From assembly GCA_002393095.1 (NCBI GenBank), contig DGII01000007.1:1-8355 (forward strand): a DNA stretch of 8,355 bases, given 5' to 3'. This DNA is from Lachnospiraceae bacterium UBA3826 (GTDB lineage Bacteria; Bacillota; Clostridia; Lachnospirales; Lachnospiraceae). Shown here piece after piece: positions 1 to 5,805 of the stretch (its first letter is position 1; each line of letters begins with the position of its first letter). Position numbers and translations under genes: made by a program. The notes under the pieces are model-generated. The model ran no database searches. It saw nothing but the letters and a program-made list of their open reading frames with translations, and had not been told where the DNA came from.

Positions 1-59
1 CTATCCGTGAGGGTGGTAGAACAGTAGGTTCAGGCAGAGTTGCTACTATCATCGAGTAA
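1..59 (+). CDS. tuf: Elongation factor Tu, C-terminal end (partial)
   Basis: Reading from base 3, the last 19 codons give IREGGRTVGSGRVATIIE followed by TAA at 57-59. This is the very conserved C-terminus of bacterial EF-Tu (end of domain 3). EF-Tu is the cytoplasmic GTPase that delivers aminoacyl-tRNA to the ribosome. The GTPase domain and the rest of the gene lie outside the window, so nothing can be said about its upstream partner (often fusA) or promoter. It is followed 22 bases later by an intrinsic terminator, so it is the last gene of its transcript. The identification rests on a short but highly diagnostic peptide. Confidence 0.95.
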   Translation, partial: IREGGRTVGSGRVATIIE

Positions 60-81
60 TAAATAAAAACTCAGTAAATAT

Positions 82-117
82 AAGGCCTTCCGGGTTTTTC
101 CGGAGGGCCTTGTTTTT
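82..117 (+). terminator. Intrinsic terminator after tuf
   Basis: A 12-bp stem (82-93 with 100-111, one G-U pair) closes a six-base loop (94-99) and is followed by G and five T (112-117). It is GC-rich in the middle with a T tract immediately after, the classic Rho-independent form. It ends the tuf transcript. The T tract merges directly into the first copy of the 32-bp repeat. Confidence 0.93.
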
Positions 118-211
118 GTATTTTTGACAGAAATCAAACTTTTCACCTTGTATTTTTGACAAAATGATACTGTTTGCACTTGTATTTTTGACACCATTGT
201 TTTATTCTATT
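116..211 (+). repeat. Three direct 14-bp repeats at exact 32-bp period
   Basis: The 14-mer TTGTATTTTTGACA occurs perfectly at 116-129, 148-161 and 180-193, so each start is 32 bases after the previous one, about three helical turns. The 18-base segments between copies are less alike. The first two can still be aligned with small gaps (AAATnAnACTnTT..CAC), suggesting tandem duplication of a unit longer than the 14-mer. Each copy ends in TTGACA, a perfect -35 hexamer, and the third copy is well placed to serve the downstream AAA+ gene. The array may be an activator or repressor binding array, or a remnant of promoter duplication. Confidence 0.9.
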
Positions 212-217
212 TATATG
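188..217 (+). promoter_or_regulatory. Predicted promoter of the AAA+ ATPase gene
   Basis: TTGACA at 188-193 (inside the third repeat copy) is followed after 17 bases by TTATAT at 211-216 (or TATATG one base later). This is a vegetative sigma-A type arrangement with a perfect -35 and a moderate -10. The start of transcription should fall near 223, giving a leader of about 20 bases that contains the TGAGG ribosome site at 233-237. Confidence 0.7.
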
Positions 218-243
218 AATGAACAAATGATATGAGGTCAAAA

Positions 244-1578
244 ATGGAACTAAACAGAAAAAGCAGCAATATTATAAGGGAATGGTATCATACGAGTAAA
301 AAGGCTCTTTTGATAAAAGGAGCGCGTCAGGTTGGAAAGACATTTCTGATCAGAAGCGTGCTAAGTGAAGAAGGAGCTGACTTATTTGAGATAAATCTAA
401 TCAAAACTCCAGGGGCTATATCTGTTCTCAAGCAAGCAGGCTCAATTGACGAGTTGATAATGGGCTTATCTACCATAAGCGAACAGATAATCACAAAAGG
501 AAAGACGGTTATTTTTATTGATGAAGTTCAACGATTCAAAGAGATGATATCTAAGATTAAATTCTGGGTTGATGACGGCAGCCTGAGATTTATTTTAAGT
601 GGTTCACTTCTTGGCGTTGAATTGACAAATATTGAATCGGCCCCGGTCGGATATTTGAGTACGCATGAAATGTATCCTCTTGACTTTGAAGAGTTTTTAC
701 AGACCGCACGGATTAGCCGAGATACCATTGACAGTTTAAGAAATTCCTATGAAAAGCGAAGCCCGGTATTGGACGCCGTGAATGAGAAGATGATGGAATT
801 ATTTACAAGATATCTAATAGTTGGCGGAATGCCAGAAGCTGTAAGTGTCTATGCGGAAACAAAGAATATAAATAAAGTAATGGAAGTACATAAGGACATA
901 GTGCGACAGTATAAACTAGATTTCACTCAGTATGAAGCAGAGAACAAAAGGCTACTTTTAACTAATGTATACGATCTTATTCCTGCGGAACTATTGAAGC
1001 AGAACAGAAGATTTATTATTTCGGATCTTAAAAAGGGACTGCATTTTGAGCGGAATGAGAATACTTTTTTGTGGTTAAGGAAGGCAGGTGTGGCAATAGC
1101 ATCATTTAATGCGACCGAGCCAAGAATTCCGTTAAAACTGAATGAGAAACAAAGTCTCTTTAAACTTTTTCTATCAGATGTAGGGATGCTTACGTCCATT
1201 TATGGAATGGCAACTAAAAATATGTTGCTGACTGGTGACGGTAATCTAAACGCGGGGGGAATATACGAAAATGTAGTCGCTACAGAACTTATTTCCAAAG
1301 GATTTTGCTGCTACTATTATAATTCCAACAGGCTTGGTGAGCTGGATTTTGTTGTCGAACATAAAGGTAGAGTTCTTCCGATAGAGGTTAAAAGCGGAAA
1401 AGACTATATGATTCATTCTGCATTGAAAAACTGTCTTAACAACCCGGAGTATGAAATGACGGAGGGAATTGTTTTTGCGAATTGTAACGTGGAAAAAAGA
1501 GGAAAAGTAACTTATCTCCCCATTTATATGATCATGTTTTTAGAAAGCGGAGATGAGCAGGAACTAATCCTGTCATAA
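244..1578 (+). CDS. AAA+ ATPase with C-terminal DUF4143 (nuclease-like) domain
   Basis: This is a 444-residue protein. ATG 244 is preferred over the in-frame ATG 232 because TGAGG at 233-237 is then correctly spaced as ribosome site. Residues 26-33 are a Walker A loop (GARQVGKT) and 88-94 a Walker B strand ending in D93-E94. LRFILSGS at 114-121 is a sensor-1-like strand, giving an AAA_14-type P-loop domain. The C-terminal part is DUF4143-like and carries E366, D368, E381 and K383 (GELD then EVK), a PD-(D/E)xK-like pattern. The family is common, often multi-copy in anaerobes, and has no settled function. It appears monocistronic between two terminators. Lysine codons are mixed AAA/AAG, while the ABC gene downstream uses almost only AAG, which hints at separate acquisition. 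Whether it still cleaves DNA is unknown. Confidence 0.93.
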   Translation: MELNRKSSNIIREWYHTSKKALLIKGARQVGKTFLIRSVLSEEGADLFEINLIKTPGAISVLKQAGSIDELIMGLSTISEQIITKGKTVIFIDEVQRFKEMISKIKFWVDDGSLRFILSGSLLGVELTNIESAPVGYLSTHEMYPLDFEEFLQTARISRDTIDSLRNSYEKRSPVLDAVNEKMMELFTRYLIVGGMPEAVSVYAETKNINKVMEVHKDIVRQYKLDFTQYEAENKRLLLTNVYDLIPAELLKQNRRFIISDLKKGLHFERNENTFLWLRKAGVAIASFNATEPRIPLKLNEKQSLFKLFLSDVGMLTSIYGMATKNMLLTGDGNLNAGGIYENVVATELISKGFCCYYYNSNRLGELDFVVEHKGRVLPIEVKSGKDYMIHSALKNCLNNPEYEMTEGIVFANCNVEKRGKVTYLPIYMIMFLESGDEQELILS

Positions 1579-1635
1579 TACTATGGTTTGCAAAAAGTGA
1601 ACGACTTCAAATATATGCAAAAGTTTAAGACTGAC

Positions 1636-1690
1636 TTTAACAAGTACCCTCTTTACCGGACAACGGTAGGGAGGGTACTTGTTTGTTAAA
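1636..1690 (+). terminator. Long hairpin between the AAA+ gene and the ABC operon
   Basis: Bases 1640-1658 pair with 1664-1682 in a 19-bp stem (12 perfect pairs, two T-G pairs, five more perfect pairs) around a GACAA loop. Outside it, TTTAAC (1636-1641) and GTTAAA (1685-1690) can pair as an extension after a short bulge. The T tract after the stem is short and interrupted (TTTGTT), but the left flank is A-rich, so it may act on both strands. It most likely ends the AAA+ transcript. Confidence 0.75.
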
Positions 1691-1725
1691 CCTGCATTTC
1701 TTAAAAAAATCTTCATTCCCCTTAT

Positions 1726-1755
1726 AGTCCCTCCTTAAGAATCGACTCCTATAAT
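1726..1755 (+). promoter_or_regulatory. Predicted promoter/operator of the ABC transporter operon
   Basis: A perfect -10 TATAAT lies at 1750-1755, 39 bases before the ATPase start codon. No good -35 lies 17 bases upstream; TAGTCC at 1725-1730 would need a 19-base spacer. Between them is an imperfect dyad centred at 1736.5: AGTC (1726-1729), the palindrome CTTAAG (1734-1739) and GACT (1744-1747), 16 of 22 positions symmetric. A poor -35 with a dyad in a long spacer suggests activator control, as with MerR-type regulators, but no regulator gene is in the window. Confidence 0.5.
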
Positions 1756-1794
1756 GGAGAACATGAAAAAGAAAAACACATAGGAGGGATGTGC

Positions 1795-2493
1795 ATGGAA
1801 CTTAAGGCAGACATGCTGACTAAGCAGTATAAGAATAAGACAGCGGTTGATGGGTTATCTTTCACACTAAGTAAGGGTGTGACAGGATTGCTTGGAGCCA
1901 ATGGAGCGGGAAAGACCACTTTGATGAAGATGATCTGTGGCTTACTTACACCAACAGATGGGAAGATCACTTATGATGGGATGGAAGTATCGGAGGAAGG
2001 CTATCGCAACATTTTGGGATATCTTCCGCAGGATTTCGGATACTATCCTGATTTTAGCGGATATGACTTTCTGATGTATTTTGCGGCTCTTAAGGGGCTT
2101 AGCAGGCATGATGCAAGGGTGAGGACAGAGGAACTGCTTGAGCTTGTGGCCCTAACGGATGTGGCACGTAAAAAGGTTAGAACCTACTCAGGCGGTATGA
2201 AGCAGAGACTCGGAATCGCCCAGGCAATCTTGGGAAGACCGGAGGTGCTTATACTGGATGAGCCTACAGCCGGTCTTGATCCCAAGGAACGTGTGAGGTT
2301 CAGGAATCTGATAGAAGAGATAGGTAAGGAGTGTATAGTCCTTCTCTCTACGCATATAGTCTCAGATATTGAGCACATAGCGGATAATCTTATCATGATG
2401 AGATCGGGACATATCATCTGGCAGGGCAATTGGAGTGAAGAGGAAGGAAGCCTTGAGGATTTCTATCTTAGAGAGTTCGGGGAGGATAAGTGA
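1795..2493 (+). CDS. ABC transporter ATP-binding protein
   Basis: This is a 232-residue cytoplasmic ATPase subunit that powers the adjacent permease. ATG 1795 is chosen over ATG 1789 because the ribosome site AGGAGGG at 1782-1788 would abut the earlier codon but sits correctly for the later one. All ABC motifs are present: Walker A GANGAGKTT at 34-42, Q-loop Q79, signature YSGGMKQ beginning at 131, Walker B ILDEP with D155 and catalytic E156, D-loop AGLD just after, and switch H187. The length is short for the drug/lantibiotic exporter class because the usual extra C-terminal domain is almost absent; the protein ends about 45 residues after the switch histidine. Its TGA overlaps the permease ATG by one base, so the two are translationally coupled. 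The substrate cannot be read from sequence; peptide, antibiotic or other small-molecule export are all possible. Confidence 0.95.
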   Translation: MELKADMLTKQYKNKTAVDGLSFTLSKGVTGLLGANGAGKTTLMKMICGLLTPTDGKITYDGMEVSEEGYRNILGYLPQDFGYYPDFSGYDFLMYFAALKGLSRHDARVRTEELLELVALTDVARKKVRTYSGGMKQRLGIAQAILGRPEVLILDEPTAGLDPKERVRFRNLIEEIGKECIVLLSTHIVSDIEHIADNLIMMRSGHIIWQGNWSEEEGSLEDFYLREFGEDK

Positions 2494-3641
2494 TGAAGAG
2501 CAGACATTTTGGAACAATACTGTATTATGAGATTAAAAAGATCGTGGCTAATCGCTTCACGTTAATAGCACTTATCGTGCTGGCAGGCTATTCACTTTTA
2601 CAGGGAATATGTCAGGCGGAGCAGACAGGAGATTATGCTGCAAAGACAAGGGAACTTAGAAGAGCGGTAGACGGAAGGATAATAGATGATGAATTGCTTA
2701 AGGAGATGACGGATTCAACCGATGAGTACGGGGTATTATGGAATGAATCCAACTGTACCTATGAAGCACTTGCCGACTGGGTAAGGGACATAGTGGATTA
2801 CGGAAGACCTCTGGCGGATTACAGAGCGGAGGATATATATGAAGCAAGGCTTGATGCTATATATGAAGCGATGGATATGCAGTATTTGACAACAGGTGAA
2901 AGAGAGTACTGGAAAGCCAAGGAAGAGAGCTTAAGCAAGCCCTTTATCTGGCATTCCGCTGATGAGGCGCTCGGACTTGCAGACATCATCAGCTCCACAC
3001 CGATCATCATGCTGCTTATGATACCCCTTTTCTTAAGCCAGATATTCGCGGGAGAAGTGAAGGACAGGACAGATCCACTGCTTCGCTGCACACAGGGAGG
3101 GCTGGGACTGACATATGGAGCTAAGATAACTGCGGCTGTGATCGTGACTACGTTCCTTGTAGTATTCTCTGATGCCATATCTCTTACAGTAAGCTATATC
3201 CTGTGGGGTAATAACGGCTGGAATGCAGCGGTTCAGGTCATCATGCCCATGTCACCTTACAACATGACTATGGGTGAGATGATAGGACGGATGTTCATAA
3301 CGGCGTTTAGCTGTTCGATATTCTTAACTATAGTGACCTGCTTCCTGTCAGAATGCCTTAATAATCCCGTGGCAGTCATGGGGACGGTATTCGGAGGTTT
3401 CTTAACGATACTTGCTCTGGCAAGACAGATACCCTTAAGTCTGCGCCCGTTATCACAGATATTGTATCTGCTTTCACCCGTAGATATGACTTCTGTGCGC
3501 GGACTGTACGAACTGAGACTTATAGGAACAGGCGGCCATTATCTGACAGCGTGGCAGTTCGCTCCGCTCCTGTATCTGTGCATATCCGCAATACTGATAG
3601 TGGCAGGTCGTTTTGTATATATGAGGAAGGGCAAGTTATAA
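2493..3641 (+). CDS. ABC-2 type transporter permease
   Basis: This is a 382-residue membrane subunit paired with the ATPase just upstream. ATG 2493 overlaps the preceding TGA and has GGAGG at 2481-2485 as ribosome site; a GTG one codon earlier is less likely. About six membrane segments are visible, near residues 22-38, 166-186, 212-238, 265-285, 291-310 and 355-376. A charged soluble segment of about 125 residues (40-165) lies between the first and second. This TM1-TM2 loop, probably on the outer face of the membrane, is typical of ABC-2 exporters handling peptides or similar cargo. EVKDRTDPLL at 188-197, after TM2, is a coupling-type cytoplasmic motif seen in such permeases. No immunity, bacteriocin or two-component genes adjoin it, so the cargo is unknown. 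A half-size permease implies a homodimer with two ATPase copies. Confidence 0.88.
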   Translation: MKSRHFGTILYYEIKKIVANRFTLIALIVLAGYSLLQGICQAEQTGDYAAKTRELRRAVDGRIIDDELLKEMTDSTDEYGVLWNESNCTYEALADWVRDIVDYGRPLADYRAEDIYEARLDAIYEAMDMQYLTTGEREYWKAKEESLSKPFIWHSADEALGLADIISSTPIIMLLMIPLFLSQIFAGEVKDRTDPLLRCTQGGLGLTYGAKITAAVIVTTFLVVFSDAISLTVSYILWGNNGWNAAVQVIMPMSPYNMTMGEMIGRMFITAFSCSIFLTIVTCFLSECLNNPVAVMGTVFGGFLTILALARQIPLSLRPLSQILYLLSPVDMTSVRGLYELRLIGTGGHYLTAWQFAPLLYLCISAILIVAGRFVYMRKGKL

Positions 3642-3651
3642 CTGTTATTCA

Positions 3652-3715
3652 ACACTTATGTGGCTAATCATCATACATTTATGTGGTTATTTATCTTACA
3701 CATATGCGCAGTTAT
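3652..3715. repeat. Three imperfect repeats at 23-bp period
   Basis: In the convergent gap after the permease, ACACTTATGTGG starts at 3652, ACATTTATGTGG at 3675 and ACACATATGCGC at 3698, each 23 bases apart. All resemble the palindrome CACATATGTG, with one to two mismatches each. They lie 3' to both flanking genes, so an operator role for either is not obvious. They could be decayed duplications. Confidence 0.6.
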
Positions 3716-3749
3716 ATTTTACAGATTTGTGATTAGTATTTGCTTTGAA

Positions 3750-3780
3750 TGGTTAGTGTATAACCACCGCCTTCAAGGCG
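3750..3780. other. Two adjacent small hairpins in the convergent intergenic region
   Basis: TGGTTA (3750-3755) pairs with TAACCA (3761-3766) around GTGTA. Immediately after, CGCC (3768-3771) pairs with GGCG (3777-3780) around TTCAA. Neither is followed by a T run on either strand, so they are weak terminators at best. Tandem hairpins of this sort also resemble the right ends of IS200/IS605-type elements, but no transposase or tnpB remnant is present. The whole gap 3642-3800 contains no gene. Confidence 0.45.
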
Positions 3781-3800
3781 AGATTCCTGCGCTGAATGTA

Positions 3801-4361
3801 TTATCCATAGAACTGCATTACCCTTTCTGTCAGTGAAGCAATATCAGATGGTATTGACTCCTCTGACTCATTGCCGGAATAAGGGACGATGAAAACCGAT
3901 GCTGTATCAGACCCATCGATCTCTATTTCCATATGGTCATGTCTTGAATTATCATATTCCAATTGGATCGTCTGAAGTGCAGTCGGAAAAATCTCCGGTT
4001 GTATCGGCAACCTCCGTATTATATCAGCAACCTTATCTATTAGTATCCCGGTAAAAGCAGGTGCTCCATTTCCGTTCCAATCATCCTTTAATAGAGAAAT
4101 ATTATGCAACTTCTTCAAGTTATCAGATCTGATATCTTCAGGCTTTACTGATTCGATACCTTTTCCAAAAGACGAATGGTCAATGCTCCGTGCATATGTA
4201 CCTATTCGCTCTATACGACTAAGATTGTTATACTCCTCTTCAGATATGATAACAACATTTTTGCCTTGCTTCCTTGGCACTATAACAACTTCGCCGGCAT
4301 TAGCCATATCGAAGTATTTTTTAATATTGGCTCTTATCTCCATCTGCTTAGCAATTGTCAC
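3801..4361 (-). CDS. Phd/YefM-like antitoxin domain fused to an uncharacterised C-terminal domain
   Basis: This is a 186-residue protein starting at GTG 4361, with GGAGG a few bases upstream; the next ATG (4343) has no ribosome site. Residues 8-52 match the Phd/YefM fold used by type II antitoxins for DNA binding and dimerisation: RANIKKYFDMA, then GEVVIV, then KNVVIISEEEYNNL. After a linker, residues about 85-165 form a separate domain with DDWNGNGAP at 93-101, FPTAL at 125-129, QLEY at 133-136 and MEIEID at 144-149. I know this type of domain only as an uncharacterised one in clostridial proteins. Classical antitoxins have a short disordered toxin-binding tail instead. No toxin gene lies on either side: 160 bp without a gene follow, and the upstream gene diverges. 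It could be a solitary regulator, an antitoxin acting in trans, or the DNA-binding half of a longer system. The operator-like array in its promoter supports autoregulation. Confidence 0.82.
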   Translation of the reverse strand: MTIAKQMEIRANIKKYFDMANAGEVVIVPRKQGKNVVIISEEEYNNLSRIERIGTYARSIDHSSFGKGIESVKPEDIRSDNLKKLHNISLLKDDWNGNGAPAFTGILIDKVADIIRRLPIQPEIFPTALQTIQLEYDNSRHDHMEIEIDGSDTASVFIVPYSGNESEESIPSDIASLTERVMQFYG

Positions 4362-4377
4362 ACTGCACCTCCATATA

Positions 4378-4421
4378 AGTACTGATAACCGTACTCTTTA
4401 TAGTACTAATATTATAATACT
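4378..4421. promoter_or_regulatory. Operator-like array of GTAC-core hexamers
   Basis: AGTACT at 4378-4383, CGTACT at 4390-4395 and AGTACT at 4402-4407 are spaced exactly 12 bases apart. A weaker AATACT lies at 4416-4421. The array covers the -10, the transcription start and the leader of the antitoxin-fusion gene. E. coli YefM is known to bind TGTACA-core hexamers 12 bp apart, so this is the expected geometry for autorepression by the Phd/YefM domain. Confidence 0.65.
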
Positions 4422-4439
4422 CCTATTCTCCGTATGCAA
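4411..4439 (-). promoter_or_regulatory. Promoter of the antitoxin-fusion gene
   Basis: On the minus strand, TATAAT (4416-4411) is a perfect -10. TTGCAT (4439-4434), a partial -35, lies exactly 17 bases upstream. The predicted transcription start is near 4404, about 43 bases before the GTG start. Confidence 0.7.
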
Positions 4440-4522
4440 TAGCGTAATCATTATTGATAAAATATAAGAATGGAATTATGTATTACATTTGGGACCGCCA
4501 GTTCAAATTTCATAACAGGGGT

Positions 4523-4549
4523 TAAGTAATTGTCTTGATCTGCCGATAT
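4523..4549 (+). promoter_or_regulatory. Sigma-D (sigma-28) type promoter of the coiled-coil protein gene
   Basis: GCCGATAT at 4542-4549 is a perfect match to the Gram-positive sigma-D -10 element. TAAG at 4523-4526, one base off TAAA, lies exactly 15 bases upstream. No sigma-A -35 lies 16-18 bases upstream of the AT-rich stretch here. Transcription should begin near 4556. The -10 overlaps a 14-of-16 symmetric dyad at 4543-4558. Confidence 0.75.
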
Positions 4550-4582
4550 ATATTTCGGAAAACCCAAATTGTCACTTTGTGC

Positions 4583-4600
4583 ATCAAAAAGGATTTTGAT
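4583..4600 (+). other. AT-rich hairpin in the leader of the coiled-coil gene
   Basis: ATCAAAA (4583-4589) pairs with TTTTGAT (4594-4600) around AGGA. It lies in the predicted leader, about 23 bases before the AAGGAGGT ribosome site at 4623-4630, and is followed by a run of T at 4607-4612. It is too weak to call a terminator, but it could influence mRNA stability or attenuation. Confidence 0.3.
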
Positions 4601-4638
4601 CAGGTATTTTTTACTGTACTACAAGGAGGTAGGGCAAT

Positions 4639-5805
4639 ATGACAAGCATGTACGGCATATCTGCGTTTCAGCAGATCGACAGGTCGTGGGAAGCGAAGAG
4701 CATGGGCACAGAGCGCATAGGTGCGGCGGCTTCTGCACGAGCAGATCATAGAGCTTTTTCCCGGGAAACAAAATACGGTATATCTTATTGCAGCTCGGCA
4801 TCGCTGTATCCGTCTCCGTATGACAGGGATGTTGAGGATATGCATACGGGAGAATCGTGGCAGATGCGCAGACTTATAAGGAGTCTTACGCAGACAAGGA
4901 ACCCTGACAGGAACCCTTATGAGGTGTCCTCCGACGGCGAAGCCGGCAACCTCATGGGTATATCGGCGGCTTCCGAGAGTGATAAGGCTGATAAGGAATT
5001 AAGCAAGCTTAAGTATAATTACAGCTATAAGGAAGTGGCAGGTAAGATACAGCGCGCCAAGACATCGGTAAGCGCCAAGCAGGCCGTGATAAGCGCTAAG
5101 AGAAAGGTCCTTGAGGTTAAGAGACAGATCGCATCGGGTGGCGGAGATGCCAAGGAGCTGCAGCTTGCACTGACACATGCCAAGCGCATGGAGATGGCTG
5201 CCAGAAAAAAGGAGCATAACTTAGAGCTTGAAGAACTCGTAGTCACTACACAGAACAGGGATAAGCGCCTTGATGAGCAGGAGGAAGCCGTAGAGGATAT
5301 GAGGAATGCGGTCATCACTGCCGCAGAAGAGAAGCTGTATAACGCCGAAGATGAGATATTTGAAGAGCGTCAGGATTTGATCGGGGATTTCACGGAGGAG
5401 GTCAAGGAAAGCGGCGAAGAGATATCCGATGAGGCGATGGCAGAGCTTAATGATATGATATCCAAGCTCGGTGAAGAAGAGCTTAAGGAGCTTGAAGAGG
5501 CTATGGAGCAGCTTGAGAATATGGAGATAGTCAATCCCCATATGAGCAAGGAGGATCTTGAGGAGCTTAAGAGAAAGCACAGAGCAGCGGAGCAGAAGGC
5601 CATTATGAAAGCCGATATGGATTATCTTAAGGGGATGATCAGGCTTCAGACAGAGAAAGGAGCGGATATGAAAGCCCTTAGCGGTAATACATCATCTGTG
5701 GAACAGATGGCCGGGCCGGTAGCCACCGCAGCCTTTACGGGTGCGGACTTCTCTATGGCGAGTATAAGCACACCATGTGAGCCCTCAGTGGATATACAGG
5801 TATAG
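4639..5805 (+). CDS. Uncharacterised coiled-coil protein under sigma-D control
   Basis: This is a 388-residue protein whose start at ATG 4639 is set by AAGGAGGT at 4623-4630. It shows no signal peptide, membrane segment or enzymatic motif. Residues 1-115 are probably disordered, rich in Ser, Arg, Ala and Gly. From about 116 to 345 it is almost continuously helical and highly charged. The first part is basic (KYNYSYKEVAGKIQRAKTSV at 125-144, then SAKRKVLEVKRQI). The second part is acidic (EELKELEEAMEQLENME), followed by a mixed HMSKEDLEELKRKHRAAE. The last 40 residues are again Ser/Ala/Thr-rich and loose. I cannot assign a family with a known function; I have an unverified impression that similar proteins occur in motile Lachnospiraceae. 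The sigma-D promoter suggests co-expression with flagellin and late motility genes. A cytoplasmic scaffold, a secretion chaperone or a secreted flagellar-associated protein are all possible. Confidence 0.85.
   Translation: MTSMYGISAFQQIDRSWEAKSMGTERIGAAASARADHRAFSRETKYGISYCSSASLYPSPYDRDVEDMHTGESWQMRRLIRSLTQTRNPDRNPYEVSSDGEAGNLMGISAASESDKADKELSKLKYNYSYKEVAGKIQRAKTSVSAKQAVISAKRKVLEVKRQIASGGGDAKELQLALTHAKRMEMAARKKEHNLELEELVVTTQNRDKRLDEQEEAVEDMRNAVITAAEEKLYNAEDEIFEERQDLIGDFTEEVKESGEEISDEAMAELNDMISKLGEEELKELEEAMEQLENMEIVNPHMSKEDLEELKRKHRAAEQKAIMKADMDYLKGMIRLQTEKGADMKALSGNTSSVEQMAGPVATAAFTGADFSMASISTPCEPSVDIQV

Noticed and set aside
116..211. Possible small CRISPR array
   Set aside because: The repeat is only 14 bp, AT-rich, three copies long and contains promoter hexamers; the 18-bp gaps are too short and partly similar, and no cas gene is present.
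2819..3178. 119-codon minus-strand open frame inside the permease gene
   Set aside because: It is antisense to a clear membrane protein, with no promoter, ribosome site or family resemblance.
4183..4467. Hydrophobic 94-codon plus-strand open frame opposite the antitoxin-fusion gene
   Set aside because: It lies antisense to a well-supported gene with recognisable domain motifs, has no ribosome site, and its hydrophobic character follows from the reverse reading of the charged sense strand.
4487..4569. ATTTGGG...CCCAAAT inverted repeat flanking the sigma-D promoter, considered as ends of a small mobile element
   Set aside because: It is only seven bases, with no extended similarity between the ends, no clear target duplication, and a span of 83 bp; it may be chance in AT-rich DNA.
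4569..4751. 60-codon open frame overlapping the start of the coiled-coil gene
   Set aside because: It has no ribosome site, is out of frame with the strong AAGGAGGT-led gene, and its Cys/Arg/His-rich composition is typical of a shadow frame.
5221..5603. Leucine/serine-rich minus-strand open frames inside the coiled-coil gene
   Set aside because: They are the reverse reading of Glu/Lys-rich codons (GAG, AAG giving CTC, CTT), which creates artificial Leu/Ser-rich frames.
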